This document shows positions 35,882-44,415 of a stretch of 64,000 nt of DNA, piece after piece; within the stretch, counting starts at the first letter, position 1, and the number at the start of each line of letters is the position of its first letter. Made by a program: the position numbers and the translations under genes. The notes beneath the pieces were generated by a model. It saw nothing but the letters and a program-made list of their open reading frames with translations, searched no databases and was not told where the DNA came from. Source of the stretch: Kribbella qitaiheensis. Lineage in GTDB: Bacteria > Actinomycetota > Actinomycetes > Propionibacteriales > Kribbellaceae. The stretch is taken from contig NZ_CP043661.1 of assembly GCF_014217565.1 (NCBI RefSeq), positions 496,001-560,000 of the forward strand. The letters are read 5' to 3'.

Positions 35882-37630
35882 TTAGTCAGCGACGTACGGG
35901 GCGCGCAGTTCCAGGACGGTGCCGTGTGGGTGGTTGGATCCGAGCTGGATGGCGCCGCCCAGTGCCGCCGCGCGTTCCTCGAGATTGCGTAGACCGCTGC
36001 GGTGCTCGGTGGAGCTGATCCCGATGCCGTCGTCGGAGATCCGGGCAGTCACATCCGCGCCGGTGGCGATGAGCTCGACGGTGACCGCGGTTGCCTGGGC
36101 GTGCCGCACCACGTTCGACAGCGACTCGCGTACGGCGGCGAGGATCTGGGGCCGCACCACCGCCGGCACAACACTGTCGATCGGTCCGGAACAGACAAGG
36201 TGCGGCCGGAACCCGAGCGGGCCGGCGTACTCGTCCACCAGGGCCTGTACGTCGGAGCGCAGTGACTTGCGCCCGGGCTCCTGGTGCAGCTCGAAGATCG
36301 CGGCGCGCAGATTGCGGATGGTGGCATCGATGTCCTCGACCGCCCGGCCGATCCGCTGCTGGACCTCGGGCGTGACGATTCGGTGCATCCCCTGCAGTTG
36401 CAGCCCCGTCGCGAACAGCCGCTGGATGACCAGGTCGTGCAGGTCGCGCGCGATCCGGTCCCGATCCTCGAGAACCGCCAGCATCGACTGGTTCCGCTGG
36501 GCCTGGGCGCGGTCCAGCGCCAGCGTCGCCTGGTTGGCGAACATCTGCAGCAGATCGGTCCCCGCGGTGACGCCGAGCACCGCACCGCGCTCCGCTGAGA
36601 CCATCAGGATTCCGCCGGTACTGCTGGAGCCGGTCGGCAGCGGTGCCAGGATCGTTCGGCCGAGGTTCTCGAACTCGGGGAATTCGGGCAGCGCCCCGGT
36701 CTCCTTCGCGAGCCGGCCGATGTCCTCGATGACCACCTGTTTGTTGCCTGCCAGCACCTCGGCAAGCAGCGGGCGGTCGGCAGCCAGCCGTTGACCGAGA
36801 TACTGGGCGAACTCGGGCGGTCCGTCGATGGCCTCGATCACCAGCTCGCCGTGTTCCTGCAACAGGACCGCTCCCAAGGTCGAGTCAGAGACTTCGCGGG
36901 CGCGGGTCGCGATCAGGTGCAGTGCCTGCTGCGGTTCGAAGTCGGCCAGCATCAGCTGGGTGATCTCGGTGGTCACCTCGTGCCAGCGGCGGCGGCGTTC
37001 GGTGTCGGCGTACAGCCGGGCGTTGTCGATCACCACCCCTGCCGCCGCGGCGAGCGCGGTCACAGCGCGCTCGTCATCGCCGGTGAAGTCGGCACCGTCG
37101 GTCTTCTCGGTCAGGTAGAGGTTGCCGAAGGCATGATCACGGGTCCGGATCGGTACGCCGAGGAAGCTGCGCATCGGCGGATGGTTCGCCGGGAACCCGA
37201 ACGATCGCGGATGGTCGGCCAGGTCGGTGAGCCGCAGCGGTTCCTGGTGGTCGATCAGCAGACCGAGGATGCCGTGGCCCTCGGGATAGGGGCCGATCGC
37301 CGCGATCTGCTCCTTGGTCACGCCGCGGGTGATGAAGCGGACCAGCCGTTTGCCGTCATGGCCGACCACGCCGAGGGCGCCGTACTGGGCTCCTGCCAGC
37401 TCACAAGCGGCACTGACGATCCGGTCCAGCGTGCTGGTCAGGTCGAGGTCGGTACCGATCCCGACGACAGCGTCGAGCAGCGCCCGGAGCCGCTCCTGAG
37501 AGTCCATGATCTCGTCGACGCGACCCAGGAGCTCCTGCAAGAGGGCGTCGAGACGGACCCGGGACAGGCCGGTGAACTCCAGCGTGCCTTCGTCCCAGGA
37601 ACTTCGCTGGTCGTCCGGACCCGCACCCAT
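35882..37630 (-). CDS. DosS/DosT-like sensor histidine kinase, GAF-GAF-HisKA_3
   Basis: The 582-residue cytoplasmic kinase has GAF-A at about 60-205, GAF-B at about 230-375, a HisKA_3 dimerisation domain and an HATPase. GAF-A contains FPANHPPMRSFLGVP with the His at residue 150 under the chosen start. This seems to correspond to the haem ligand His149 of mycobacterial DosS (by memory). FGNLYLTEKT follows, as in DosS. The H-box is DRIARDLHDLVIQRLF (His about 398) and the ATP lid has DDGIGIS. It is likely an O2/NO/CO or redox sensor for the DosR-like regulator at 50865. It is divergent from gap, with a box between. ATG 37630 follows GTGAGGCCT. Confidence 0.88.
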   Translation of the reverse strand: MGAGPDDQRSSWDEGTLEFTGLSRVRLDALLQELLGRVDEIMDSQERLRALLDAVVGIGTDLDLTSTLDRIVSAACELAGAQYGALGVVGHDGKRLVRFITRGVTKEQIAAIGPYPEGHGILGLLIDHQEPLRLTDLADHPRSFGFPANHPPMRSFLGVPIRTRDHAFGNLYLTEKTDGADFTGDDERAVTALAAAAGVVIDNARLYADTERRRRWHEVTTEITQLMLADFEPQQALHLIATRAREVSDSTLGAVLLQEHGELVIEAIDGPPEFAQYLGQRLAADRPLLAEVLAGNKQVVIEDIGRLAKETGALPEFPEFENLGRTILAPLPTGSSSTGGILMVSAERGAVLGVTAGTDLLQMFANQATLALDRAQAQRNQSMLAVLEDRDRIARDLHDLVIQRLFATGLQLQGMHRIVTPEVQQRIGRAVEDIDATIRNLRAAIFELHQEPGRKSLRSDVQALVDEYAGPLGFRPHLVCSGPIDSVVPAVVRPQILAAVRESLSNVVRHAQATAVTVELIATGADVTARISDDGIGISSTEHRSGLRNLEERAAALGGAIQLGSNHPHGTVLELRAPYVAD

Positions 37631-37721
37631 AGGCCTCACCGTACGGAACATCCCCCTGGTTGGGAACGGTTCCGCTGAGTAACCGGAACTGAGCCCTCTC
37701 AGGTCCAATACCTCGGGCTGA

Positions 37722-37735
37722 GGGACCTTCGGCTC
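37722..37735. promoter_or_regulatory. DosR-like box between the sensor kinase and gap
   Basis: GGGACCTTCGGCTC lies between the divergent kinase (start 37630) and GAPDH (start 37798) genes. It differs from the box before cydA by one base (reverse orientation), so it could control both genes, including autoregulation of the sensor. Confidence 0.65.
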
Positions 37736-37797
37736 TGATCAGCGGTCGCGGACGGCGATGGAATGGGTGCAGGACCATCGCAGCAAGGAGACCAGAG

Positions 37798-38829
37798 ATG
37801 ACTGTCAGAGTGGGGATCAACGGCTTCGGGCGGATCGGGCGAGACTTCCTGCGGTGTGTCCTGGCGCAGGAGACCAGCCAGGTCGAGGTGGTCGCGATCA
37901 ACGACATCACCGACACGGCCACGCTGGCGAACCTGCTGCAGTACGACTCGACATACGGGCCCTTGCGGGAGCGGGTCGGGCACACCGCCGGCACCATCAG
38001 CATCGGCGCGAAGACGCTGCGGGTGACCGCCGAGCGCGAGCCCGCCGCACTCGACTGGAAGAGCGTCGGCGTCGACATCGTGATCGAGTCGACCGGCCGG
38101 TTCCGTACTCGCGAGGCCGCCGCGGCTCACCTGGATGCCGGTGCCCGCAAAGTCATCCTGTCGTCCCCGGGCAAGGGCGTCGACGCGACGCTGGTCCTCG
38201 GCGTCAACGAGGAGACCTACGACCCGGCCAGGCACCACATCATCTCCAACGCGTCCTGTACGACGAACTGCGTCGCGCCGATGGTGTCCGTGCTGCACGG
38301 TGCCTTCGGGATCGAGCACGCCCTGATGACCACGATCCACAGCTACACCAACGACCAGGTGATCCTGGACTCGCCGCACAAGGATCTTCGCCGTGGCCGG
38401 TCCGGTGCGGTGAACCTGATCCCGACGAGTACCGGTGCCGCGAAGGCGGTCGGCCAGGTCATTCCCGCGATGGCAGGCAAGATCGACGGCGTCGCCGTCC
38501 GCGTGCCCGTGGTGGACGGTTCGCTGACCGACCTGGTGGTCGAGTTGTCCGAGCCGGCCACGGCCGAGCAGGTCAACCGGGCCTTCGCCGACGCCGCTTC
38601 GGGCTACCTCAAGGGTCTGCTGCGCTACAACGAGGACCCGATCGTGTCGCGGGACATCATCGGCGACCCTTCGTCCTGCATCTTCGACGCGCCGCTCACC
38701 CAGGCGAACGGCAACATCGTGAAGGTCTTCGGCTGGTACGACAACGAGTGGGGCTACACCAGCCGGCTGCTCGACCTGACCGAACTGGTCGCCGAGGCAC
38801 TCAACTCACCGGATGGAGGCGCGTCGTGA
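37798..38829 (+). CDS. gap: glyceraldehyde-3-phosphate dehydrogenase, type I
   Basis: This 343-residue GAPDH has VGINGFGRIGRDFLR at the NAD-binding N-terminus, the catalytic SNASCTTNCVAPM (Cys in A-S-C-T-T-N-C), HSYTNDQVILDSPHKDLRRGR and the C-terminal WYDNEWGY. It oxidises glyceraldehyde-3-P, the product of the phosphoketolase encoded nearby. This second-copy style GAPDH in a hypoxia island is probably separate from a housekeeping copy. ATG follows AAGGAGACCAGAG; the stop overlaps the next gene by one base (TGATG). Confidence 0.95.
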   Translation: MTVRVGINGFGRIGRDFLRCVLAQETSQVEVVAINDITDTATLANLLQYDSTYGPLRERVGHTAGTISIGAKTLRVTAEREPAALDWKSVGVDIVIESTGRFRTREAAAAHLDAGARKVILSSPGKGVDATLVLGVNEETYDPARHHIISNASCTTNCVAPMVSVLHGAFGIEHALMTTIHSYTNDQVILDSPHKDLRRGRSGAVNLIPTSTGAAKAVGQVIPAMAGKIDGVAVRVPVVDGSLTDLVVELSEPATAEQVNRAFADAASGYLKGLLRYNEDPIVSRDIIGDPSSCIFDAPLTQANGNIVKVFGWYDNEWGYTSRLLDLTELVAEALNSPDGGAS

Positions 38830-39350
38830 TGTCCGATTCACCGTACGTCGAATGGCAGACCGCAGGAGGTCGCTTCATCATCACGGACGCCGCGTACCGC
38901 GAGTTCGTCCGGGCGGCCCGGCTGCGTCCGCTGATCGCCACCCAGCTCCGGCGGCTTCGCGAAGGCGCGGACCTCGTCGCGGTCGGTGCGTTCATCCGTA
39001 CCGCGTTCTTCGATGCTCAGCTCCCGTCCGGACTCTCCGAGGCGATCGCGTACGGCTACGGCGAATTCGGCGGCTCCGAGCCCGAGCTGGCGGTGAGTTG
39101 CGTGCCGGCCGGCGAACCGCTCGACGAATTCCTCACCGGTCCGCAGGAGATCTTCCTCAACGTCAAGGGCGACCACACCCTGCTGTCGGCCTGCAAACGG
39201 TGCTGGGCCTGCGCTTTCAACGATCGGGCGATCATCTACCGCGAGGTCCGGGGGATCGATCACCTGGCGGTCACCTCGCTGGTCGGTGTCGAGTTGATGA
39301 CGGTCCCCGCCCAGACCACCGAGCCCGTCCTGGTCAGTGCCGAGAGGTGA
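38829..39350 (+). CDS. stand-alone degenerate PEP-synthase-like N-terminal domain
   Basis: The 173-residue protein aligns by eye to the PPDK_N/ATP-grasp front of PEP synthase: FIITDAAYREFVRAARL, then EIFLNVKGDHTLLSACKRCW, ACAFNDRAIIYR and GIDHLAVTSLVGVELM. The canonical nucleotide motif VRSSATAEDLPxASFAGQQ is replaced by VSCVPAGEPLDEFLTGPQE, losing the key Arg and the Ser-Ser pair. The second ATP-grasp half, phosphohistidine domain and PEP domain are all missing. It is coupled to GAPDH by TGATG. Catalysis is unlikely; a regulatory or binding role is possible. Confidence 0.75.
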   Translation: MSDSPYVEWQTAGGRFIITDAAYREFVRAARLRPLIATQLRRLREGADLVAVGAFIRTAFFDAQLPSGLSEAIAYGYGEFGGSEPELAVSCVPAGEPLDEFLTGPQEIFLNVKGDHTLLSACKRCWACAFNDRAIIYREVRGIDHLAVTSLVGVELMTVPAQTTEPVLVSAER

Positions 39351-39421
39351 GGTCCGCTGATCTGCGGTCATCCTGCGAGGATCGCAGCTGACGTCGTCCC
39401 GGGGAGGAACCCACCGAACGT

Positions 39422-39435
39422 GGGACCAAAGGCCC
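39422..39435. promoter_or_regulatory. DosR-like box before a tandem HTH gene
   Basis: GGGACCAAAGGCCC is one of the most symmetric boxes in the island. It lies 79 bases before the ATG at 39515. Confidence 0.65.
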
Positions 39436-39514
39436 TGGTGCGCGATCGCCGGCCAGGACCAGACTCGGCAGCCTGTGCAAGCGATGACGTAGCAGCGTCA
39501 GAGGGTGGTCGACC

Positions 39515-40045
39515 ATGATTGGTATGTCAGAACTGGAGCGAACCCGGCTGGAGGACCTGCTCGGTGAGCCTTTGATCGCTCCCGATCCACTGATCGACGT
39601 CAAGCAGGCGGCGGCTGTCCTCGGCCTCACTCCCTCGGCCGTCAGGAGCCTGCTGCGGTCGGGTGTGCTGCCCCATGAGGAGCCGGCCGACGGTCGGCGG
39701 CCCACCCGGACGATGCGGCTGGCGCAAGTGCTCGCCTGGGCGAAGGAGCCATCACGGATCACCGTCGCGGTGGCAGCCGGCATCCTCGGCGAGTCGGCAA
39801 CGGCCGTCCATCGGTTGACGGCCGTCCGGTTGCTCAACTGGTACGGCGGGCTGCTGCCGCTGGACCGCGGTGAGGTGGAGAAGCTGGTGACGCGACGACG
39901 CGACTGGCTCACCTTGGCCGAGGCGGCCAGCGCGCTCCGGGTGTCCCCGGAGGAGGTCCACGACCTGCTGAGATCGGGCGCGCTGACCCACACCAGCGAC
40001 GTCAGCCGGCCGGTCGACCAGGAACAGCTACCACGATCGGTATGA
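39515..40045 (+). CDS. tandem MerR/excisionase-like helix-turn-helix protein
   Basis: The 176-residue protein contains two or three short helix-turn-helix units: IDVKQAAAVLGLTPSAVRSLLRSG (about 26-50), a middle ITVAVAAGILGESATAVHRL (about 81-100) and LTLAEAASALRVSPEEVHDLLRSG (about 131-154). The outer two are clear repeats of a MerR/excisionase-type domain. It has no effector domain. It may be a small regulator or nucleoid-type protein induced with the island, as a box lies upstream. ATG follows AGAGGGTGGTCGACC. It is convergent with cydC. Confidence 0.75.
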   Translation: MIGMSELERTRLEDLLGEPLIAPDPLIDVKQAAAVLGLTPSAVRSLLRSGVLPHEEPADGRRPTRTMRLAQVLAWAKEPSRITVAVAAGILGESATAVHRLTAVRLLNWYGGLLPLDRGEVEKLVTRRRDWLTLAEAASALRVSPEEVHDLLRSGALTHTSDVSRPVDQEQLPRSV

Positions 40046-40095
40046 CCGACGACCTCGACGAGTTCGAGGCCGGCCCAACCGGGACCGTTCCGCCG

Positions 40096-41766
40096 TCAGC
40101 CGACGACGGCGATCGGCCCGCGGCGGAGTACTTTGCCGTCGGCGAGGACGATGACTTCGTCGAGCTCGTCCAGGTCTGTCCGGCGGTGGGTGACGAGCAG
40201 GGTGGCGCGGCCGCGGGTCGCGGCGAGGATGTCGCGGGTGAGTTCGGCGGCGGTGGGCTCGTCGAGGTGGGCGGTGGGTTCGTCCAGGAGCAGGACCGCC
40301 GGGTCGGCGAGCAGGGCTCGGGCCAGAGCCAGCCGTTGGCGTTCGCCGCCGGAGAGTTGGCCGGCCCGTTCGCCGACGGTGGTCTCGAGGCCGTGGGGCT
40401 GACGGTCGACCCAGGCTCCGAGGCGGGCCTGGTGGAGTGCGTCCATCAGCTCGACGTCGGTGGCGTCGGGTTTGCCGACGAGCAGGTTGTTGCGGATGGT
40501 GCTGTCGAAGAGGTGATCGTCTTGTGCGCAGACGACGACCTGGCGGCGGAAGGCGTTCTCGTCGAGTTCGTCCAGCGGAATCCCGCCGTACGTGACCGCG
40601 CCGCGTTCGGTGGCCAGGAAGCCCGCCAGGGCGGCGATCAGGGTGCTCTTGCCTGCGCCGCTCTCGCCGACCACCGCGATCCGGCGGCCGGGTTGGAGGC
40701 ACAGGCTGATGTCCTGCACGGTCGGCCGTGGAGCTCCTGGCCAGCGGGCATCCGCGCCGAGGATCTTCAAGGTATGGCCGATGACGTCTTTGTTGCCCCA
40801 AGCAACTGAAGGAGCAGGCAGCCGCTCCAGAGCACGGAGCCGGTCGACCGCGCGCAGGCCCCGGACGAGATGCCGAACGGCGGTGGGCAACGCAGTGGTC
40901 AGCTCGAAGGCCGCCAATGGGGTCAGCGCCAGGACAGCAAGCTGTACGCCGGCCAACTGTCCGGCGCGGAGAGCCTGGATCCCGACGAGCAGCTCGCCGA
41001 CCACCGTCAACGCCAACGCGATGCCGCCGACTGCTGAGCCGGCTCCGGCGCCAATGGCGGACCGGCGGGCCAGGGAGGTCAATCTGCGATCATGAACCGC
41101 GATTCGCCCGAGCACCGCCTCGGCCGCGCCGTAGGCGATCAAGTCGGGCGCACCGGTCAGCAGTTCGTGGACCGGGTTCGCGAGGGCCGCCCGTGCGGGT
41201 GCGAGCCTGCGTTCGGCCCGGCCCGCAACGGACAGGGTGACCACGGGCGCGGCTACGCCCGCTATGAGCAAGCCGATGAGCAGGACGGCACCGGCGGCCG
41301 GGAGCAGTGCCCCGAGCAACACCACGGTCGCAGTACCGGTGATCAGGGCGACAGCGATCGGCAGGATGGCGCGGACCAGGAGATCCTGGACCGCTTCGAC
41401 ATCGCCGACCAGATTCGCCAGCACATCGCCGGAGCGGAGCTTGCCGAGTCCGGCGGGCGCGGCCCGGTCGAGGTCGAGCCAGGCTTGCACGCGGGTCCGG
41501 GCGAGGACCCGGAAGGCGGCATCGTGGCCGACCAGGCGCTCGGCGTACCGGAGGGCGCCGCGGCCGATGCCGAACGCGCGAACGGCGACGATGGCGACGG
41601 TGAGGTAGAGCACGGGCGGTTGCCCGGCGGCTCGTGAGATCAGCCAGCCCGAGGTCGCCATCAGGCCGATGGAGCAGCCGAGGGCCAACGATCCCAGTAC
41701 TGCGGCGGCGACCAGCCGCCACATTTCAGGCCGCGCGATCCGTAGCAGCCAACGGGCGGAGGTCAC
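40096..41766 (-). CDS. cydC: thiol reductant ABC exporter subunit CydC
   Basis: This 556-residue half-ABC transporter has six TM helices in about 1-310 (GSLALGCSIGLMATSGWLISRAA first) and an ATPase with Walker A VVGESGAGKSTLIAAL, signature LSGGERQRLALARAL, Walker B VLLLDEPTAHLD and H-loop LLVTHRR. CydDC exports glutathione or cysteine-type thiols (mycothiol producers probably differ) and is needed for cytochrome bd assembly. GTG 41766 overlaps cydD by four bases (GTGA). Confidence 0.94.
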   Translation of the reverse strand: MTSARWLLRIARPEMWRLVAAAVLGSLALGCSIGLMATSGWLISRAAGQPPVLYLTVAIVAVRAFGIGRGALRYAERLVGHDAAFRVLARTRVQAWLDLDRAAPAGLGKLRSGDVLANLVGDVEAVQDLLVRAILPIAVALITGTATVVLLGALLPAAGAVLLIGLLIAGVAAPVVTLSVAGRAERRLAPARAALANPVHELLTGAPDLIAYGAAEAVLGRIAVHDRRLTSLARRSAIGAGAGSAVGGIALALTVVGELLVGIQALRAGQLAGVQLAVLALTPLAAFELTTALPTAVRHLVRGLRAVDRLRALERLPAPSVAWGNKDVIGHTLKILGADARWPGAPRPTVQDISLCLQPGRRIAVVGESGAGKSTLIAALAGFLATERGAVTYGGIPLDELDENAFRRQVVVCAQDDHLFDSTIRNNLLVGKPDATDVELMDALHQARLGAWVDRQPHGLETTVGERAGQLSGGERQRLALARALLADPAVLLLDEPTAHLDEPTAAELTRDILAATRGRATLLVTHRRTDLDELDEVIVLADGKVLRRGPIAVVG

Positions 41767-43388
41767 GCCGGCACCTCGGCCGGGGCCAGCTCGATCACGT
41801 GGTCGCACAGACCCAGTAGCGCCGCGCGGTGCGTGACCAGTACTACGGTGCGTCCGGCGAAGGCCGCCGGCAGCGTGCTGAGCAGCTCGTGTTCGATCTC
41901 CGGGTCGACACCCTCGGTCGGCTCGTCGAGCAGCAACAGCGGAGCGTCGAGCAACAACGCCCGGGCCAGGGCGATCCGTCGGTGTTGGCCGGCCGAGACG
42001 CCGTTGCCTCGCTCACCGATCAGCTTCTCCAGCGGTACGTCGACCCGCGCGGCACAGGCGGCACGTCGTACCGCGGAGTCGTCGGCGTCCGGGCGTCCGA
42101 GCCGGATGTTCTCGAAGACGGTGCCGGCGAACAGCACCGGCTCCTGCCTCAGCCAGGCGATCTGGGACCGCCAGTGGTCCGGATCGGCGGTCGCAAGGTC
42201 GATGCCATCGACCAGGATCCTGCCGTTGGCTGGACGGGTGAAACCCAGCAGTACGGCGAGCAGAGTGGATTTGCCGCAGCCGCTAGGTCCGACGATGCCG
42301 GTCACCCGACCGGCGGGAACAGTCAGCGAGAGACTGTCGATGGCAGGCTGATCACGGTCCGCGCCGGCGACCGTCACCTGGTCGAGTTCGATCGTCCGAT
42401 CCGCTGCGAGCCGCGCGGAACCTTCGGCGGGGACAACCTGGTCGAGAACCGAGAAGACCTGTTCGGCGGCCGCAAGGCCCTCCGTGCTGGCGTGATAGTG
42501 CGCACCGAGCATCCGGAGCGGCAAATAGGCCTCGGGCGCCAGGATCAGCACCAATAGCGCCGTCTGGAGATCGAGCCGGCCGTCGACGAGACGCAGGCCT
42601 ACTGAGACTGCGACGAGCGCTACCGACAGGGTCGCGAGCAGCTCGAGTACGAGTGACGACAGGAACGCGATCCGCAGTGAGGCCAACGTGGCCCTGCGCT
42701 GCCTGTCGGCCAGTTTCTCGATGGTGGCGACCTGCGCCCGTGAGCGGCCGAAGGCCTTCAAGGTGCCCAGCCCGGCCAGTACGTCCAGGAAGTGGTGCGT
42801 TAGGAGCTGCAGCGCGGCCCATTGCCGGGACATCAGCTGCCTGGTGGTCAGACCGACCAGAATCATGAAGATCGGGATCAGCGGCAGGGTGACGAGGACG
42901 ATGGAGGCGCTCAGCCAATCGGCGGCGAACATTCGGGCCGCGACCACCAGCGGAACAAAGCACACCAGCACGAGTTGCGGCAGGTAGCGGGAGAAGTAGT
43001 CGTCCAGAGCATCGATCCCTCGGGTTGCCAGAGTGGTCAGCTCACTGCTGCGTTCGCCGGTCAGCCAGCGCGGACCGAGCCGCACCACCTGACGAAGCAA
43101 CCGCATCCGCAGTTCGGACTTCACCGCCGCGGACGAGTGGTGGGCTGTCACTTCGGCGAGCCACCCAAGCACTGCACGGCCGGCCAGTGCCGTCGCGAGC
43201 AGGATCAGCCGGTGGCCCAGCTCGGGCAACCCGGCATCGTGCAGGAAGGCGTCGGTGATGATGCTCGCCAGCAGCCAGGCCTGGGTGAGGATCACCACCG
43301 CCTGGCCGATGCCGATCAGGACGGACAGCGTCAGAAATACCCTGGTGGCCCTCGTGTAGCGCAGCAGACGCGGGTCGATGGCGGGCAT
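41763..43388 (-). CDS. cydD: thiol reductant ABC exporter subunit CydD
   Basis: This 541-residue half-transporter, partner of CydC, has six TM helices (SVLIGIGQAVVILTQAWLLA first) and an ATPase with Walker A IVGPSGCGKSTLLAVL. The signature region is divergent (GNGVSAGQHRRIALARAL, SAGQ for SGGQ), followed by Walker B LLLLDEPTEGVD and VLVTHRA. ATG 43388 overlaps the cydB stop by one base (TGATG). The operon cydA-cydB-cydD-cydC is complete, as in many Gram-positives where CydDC genes follow the oxidase. Confidence 0.94.
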   Translation of the reverse strand: MPAIDPRLLRYTRATRVFLTLSVLIGIGQAVVILTQAWLLASIITDAFLHDAGLPELGHRLILLATALAGRAVLGWLAEVTAHHSSAAVKSELRMRLLRQVVRLGPRWLTGERSSELTTLATRGIDALDDYFSRYLPQLVLVCFVPLVVAARMFAADWLSASIVLVTLPLIPIFMILVGLTTRQLMSRQWAALQLLTHHFLDVLAGLGTLKAFGRSRAQVATIEKLADRQRRATLASLRIAFLSSLVLELLATLSVALVAVSVGLRLVDGRLDLQTALLVLILAPEAYLPLRMLGAHYHASTEGLAAAEQVFSVLDQVVPAEGSARLAADRTIELDQVTVAGADRDQPAIDSLSLTVPAGRVTGIVGPSGCGKSTLLAVLLGFTRPANGRILVDGIDLATADPDHWRSQIAWLRQEPVLFAGTVFENIRLGRPDADDSAVRRAACAARVDVPLEKLIGERGNGVSAGQHRRIALARALLLDAPLLLLDEPTEGVDPEIEHELLSTLPAAFAGRTVVLVTHRAALLGLCDHVIELAPAEVPA

Positions 43389-44404
43389 CAGGCGGTGACC
43401 TTCTGGACCGGCTGCTGGACGTCGGCGCGGCCGAGGCGCTGACGGAAGACCCAGTAGGTGTAGCCCTGGTAGAGCAGGACCACCGGGGTGAAGATGACCG
43501 CGACCCAGGTCATGATCTTCAGCGTGTAAGGCGTCGAGGCCGCGTTCAGCGTCGTCAGGCTGAACGCCGGATCGGTGGTTGACGGCAATACGTTCGGGTA
43601 GAGCGTGGTGAACAGGGTCGCGCTGGCCAAGGCGATGGTGGCCGCGGTACCGAGGAAGGCCCAGCCCTCCCGGCCGGACCACGAGGCGGCCAGCCCGCCG
43701 ATCAGGCAGAGCGCGGCGGCCAGTGCGAGCGTCCAGGTGATCCACGAGCCGTCGAAGGCCTGCGTCCAGCCGAGGAACCCGGCGGCCGCGACCACGGTTG
43801 CGATCCCGACCGGCGGCACCAGCCTGAGCGCCCGATCGTGGACCTCGCCGTGCGTCTTCAGTGCCAGGAAGATCGCGCCGTGCAACGCGAACAGCAGCAG
43901 TGTGGTGACTCCGCCCAGTAGCGCGTAGGGATTGAGCAGGGTGAAGAACGACCCGGCGTACTCGTGATCGGCGCCCATCGGGACACCGCGCACGATGTTG
44001 GCCAGCGCTATGCCCCAGAGCAGAGCCGGTACTGCGCTGCCGCCGACGATCACCAGGTCCCAGCGGCGATGCCAGCTGGCGTCGTCGAGCTTGCCGCGGT
44101 ACTCCAGTGCGATGCCGCGGAGGATGAGCGCGACCAGGATGATCAGCAGCGCGAGGTAGAAGCCGGAGAACAGCGTCGCGTACCAGAACGGGAAGGCCGC
44201 GAAGGTCGCGCCGCCCGCGACGAGTAGCCAGACCTCGTTGCCGTCCCAGACCGGGCCGATGGTCCGCAGCGTCACCTTGCGGTCGACGGCGTCCCGGCCG
44301 ACGATCGGGAGCAGCATCCCGACGCCGAAGTCGAAGCCTTCGAGAACGAGATAGCCGGTCCAGAGGACAGCGATGAGCAGGAACCAGATGTCGGTGAGTG
44401 CCAT
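43388..44404 (-). CDS. cydB: cytochrome bd ubiquinol/menaquinol oxidase subunit II
   Basis: This 338-residue integral membrane protein has eight to nine TM helices. It starts LTDIWFLLIAVLWTGYLVLEGFDFGVG, the conserved CydB opening with G-F-D-F-G. GPVWDGNEVWLLVAGGATFAAFP and the C-terminal TPYTLKIMTWVAVIFTPVVLLYQGYTYWVF are also family hallmarks. It forms the high-affinity oxidase with CydA. The gap to cydA is 11 bases. Confidence 0.96.
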   Translation of the reverse strand: MALTDIWFLLIAVLWTGYLVLEGFDFGVGMLLPIVGRDAVDRKVTLRTIGPVWDGNEVWLLVAGGATFAAFPFWYATLFSGFYLALLIILVALILRGIALEYRGKLDDASWHRRWDLVIVGGSAVPALLWGIALANIVRGVPMGADHEYAGSFFTLLNPYALLGGVTTLLLFALHGAIFLALKTHGEVHDRALRLVPPVGIATVVAAAGFLGWTQAFDGSWITWTLALAAALCLIGGLAASWSGREGWAFLGTAATIALASATLFTTLYPNVLPSTTDPAFSLTTLNAASTPYTLKIMTWVAVIFTPVVLLYQGYTYWVFRQRLGRADVQQPVQKVTA

Positions 44405-44415
44405 CGGAATGCTCC

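Noticed and set aside
40042..40809. 255-codon frame on the plus strand opposite cydC
   Set aside because: It overlaps the CydC ATPase domain, whose Walker motifs are intact on the other strand.
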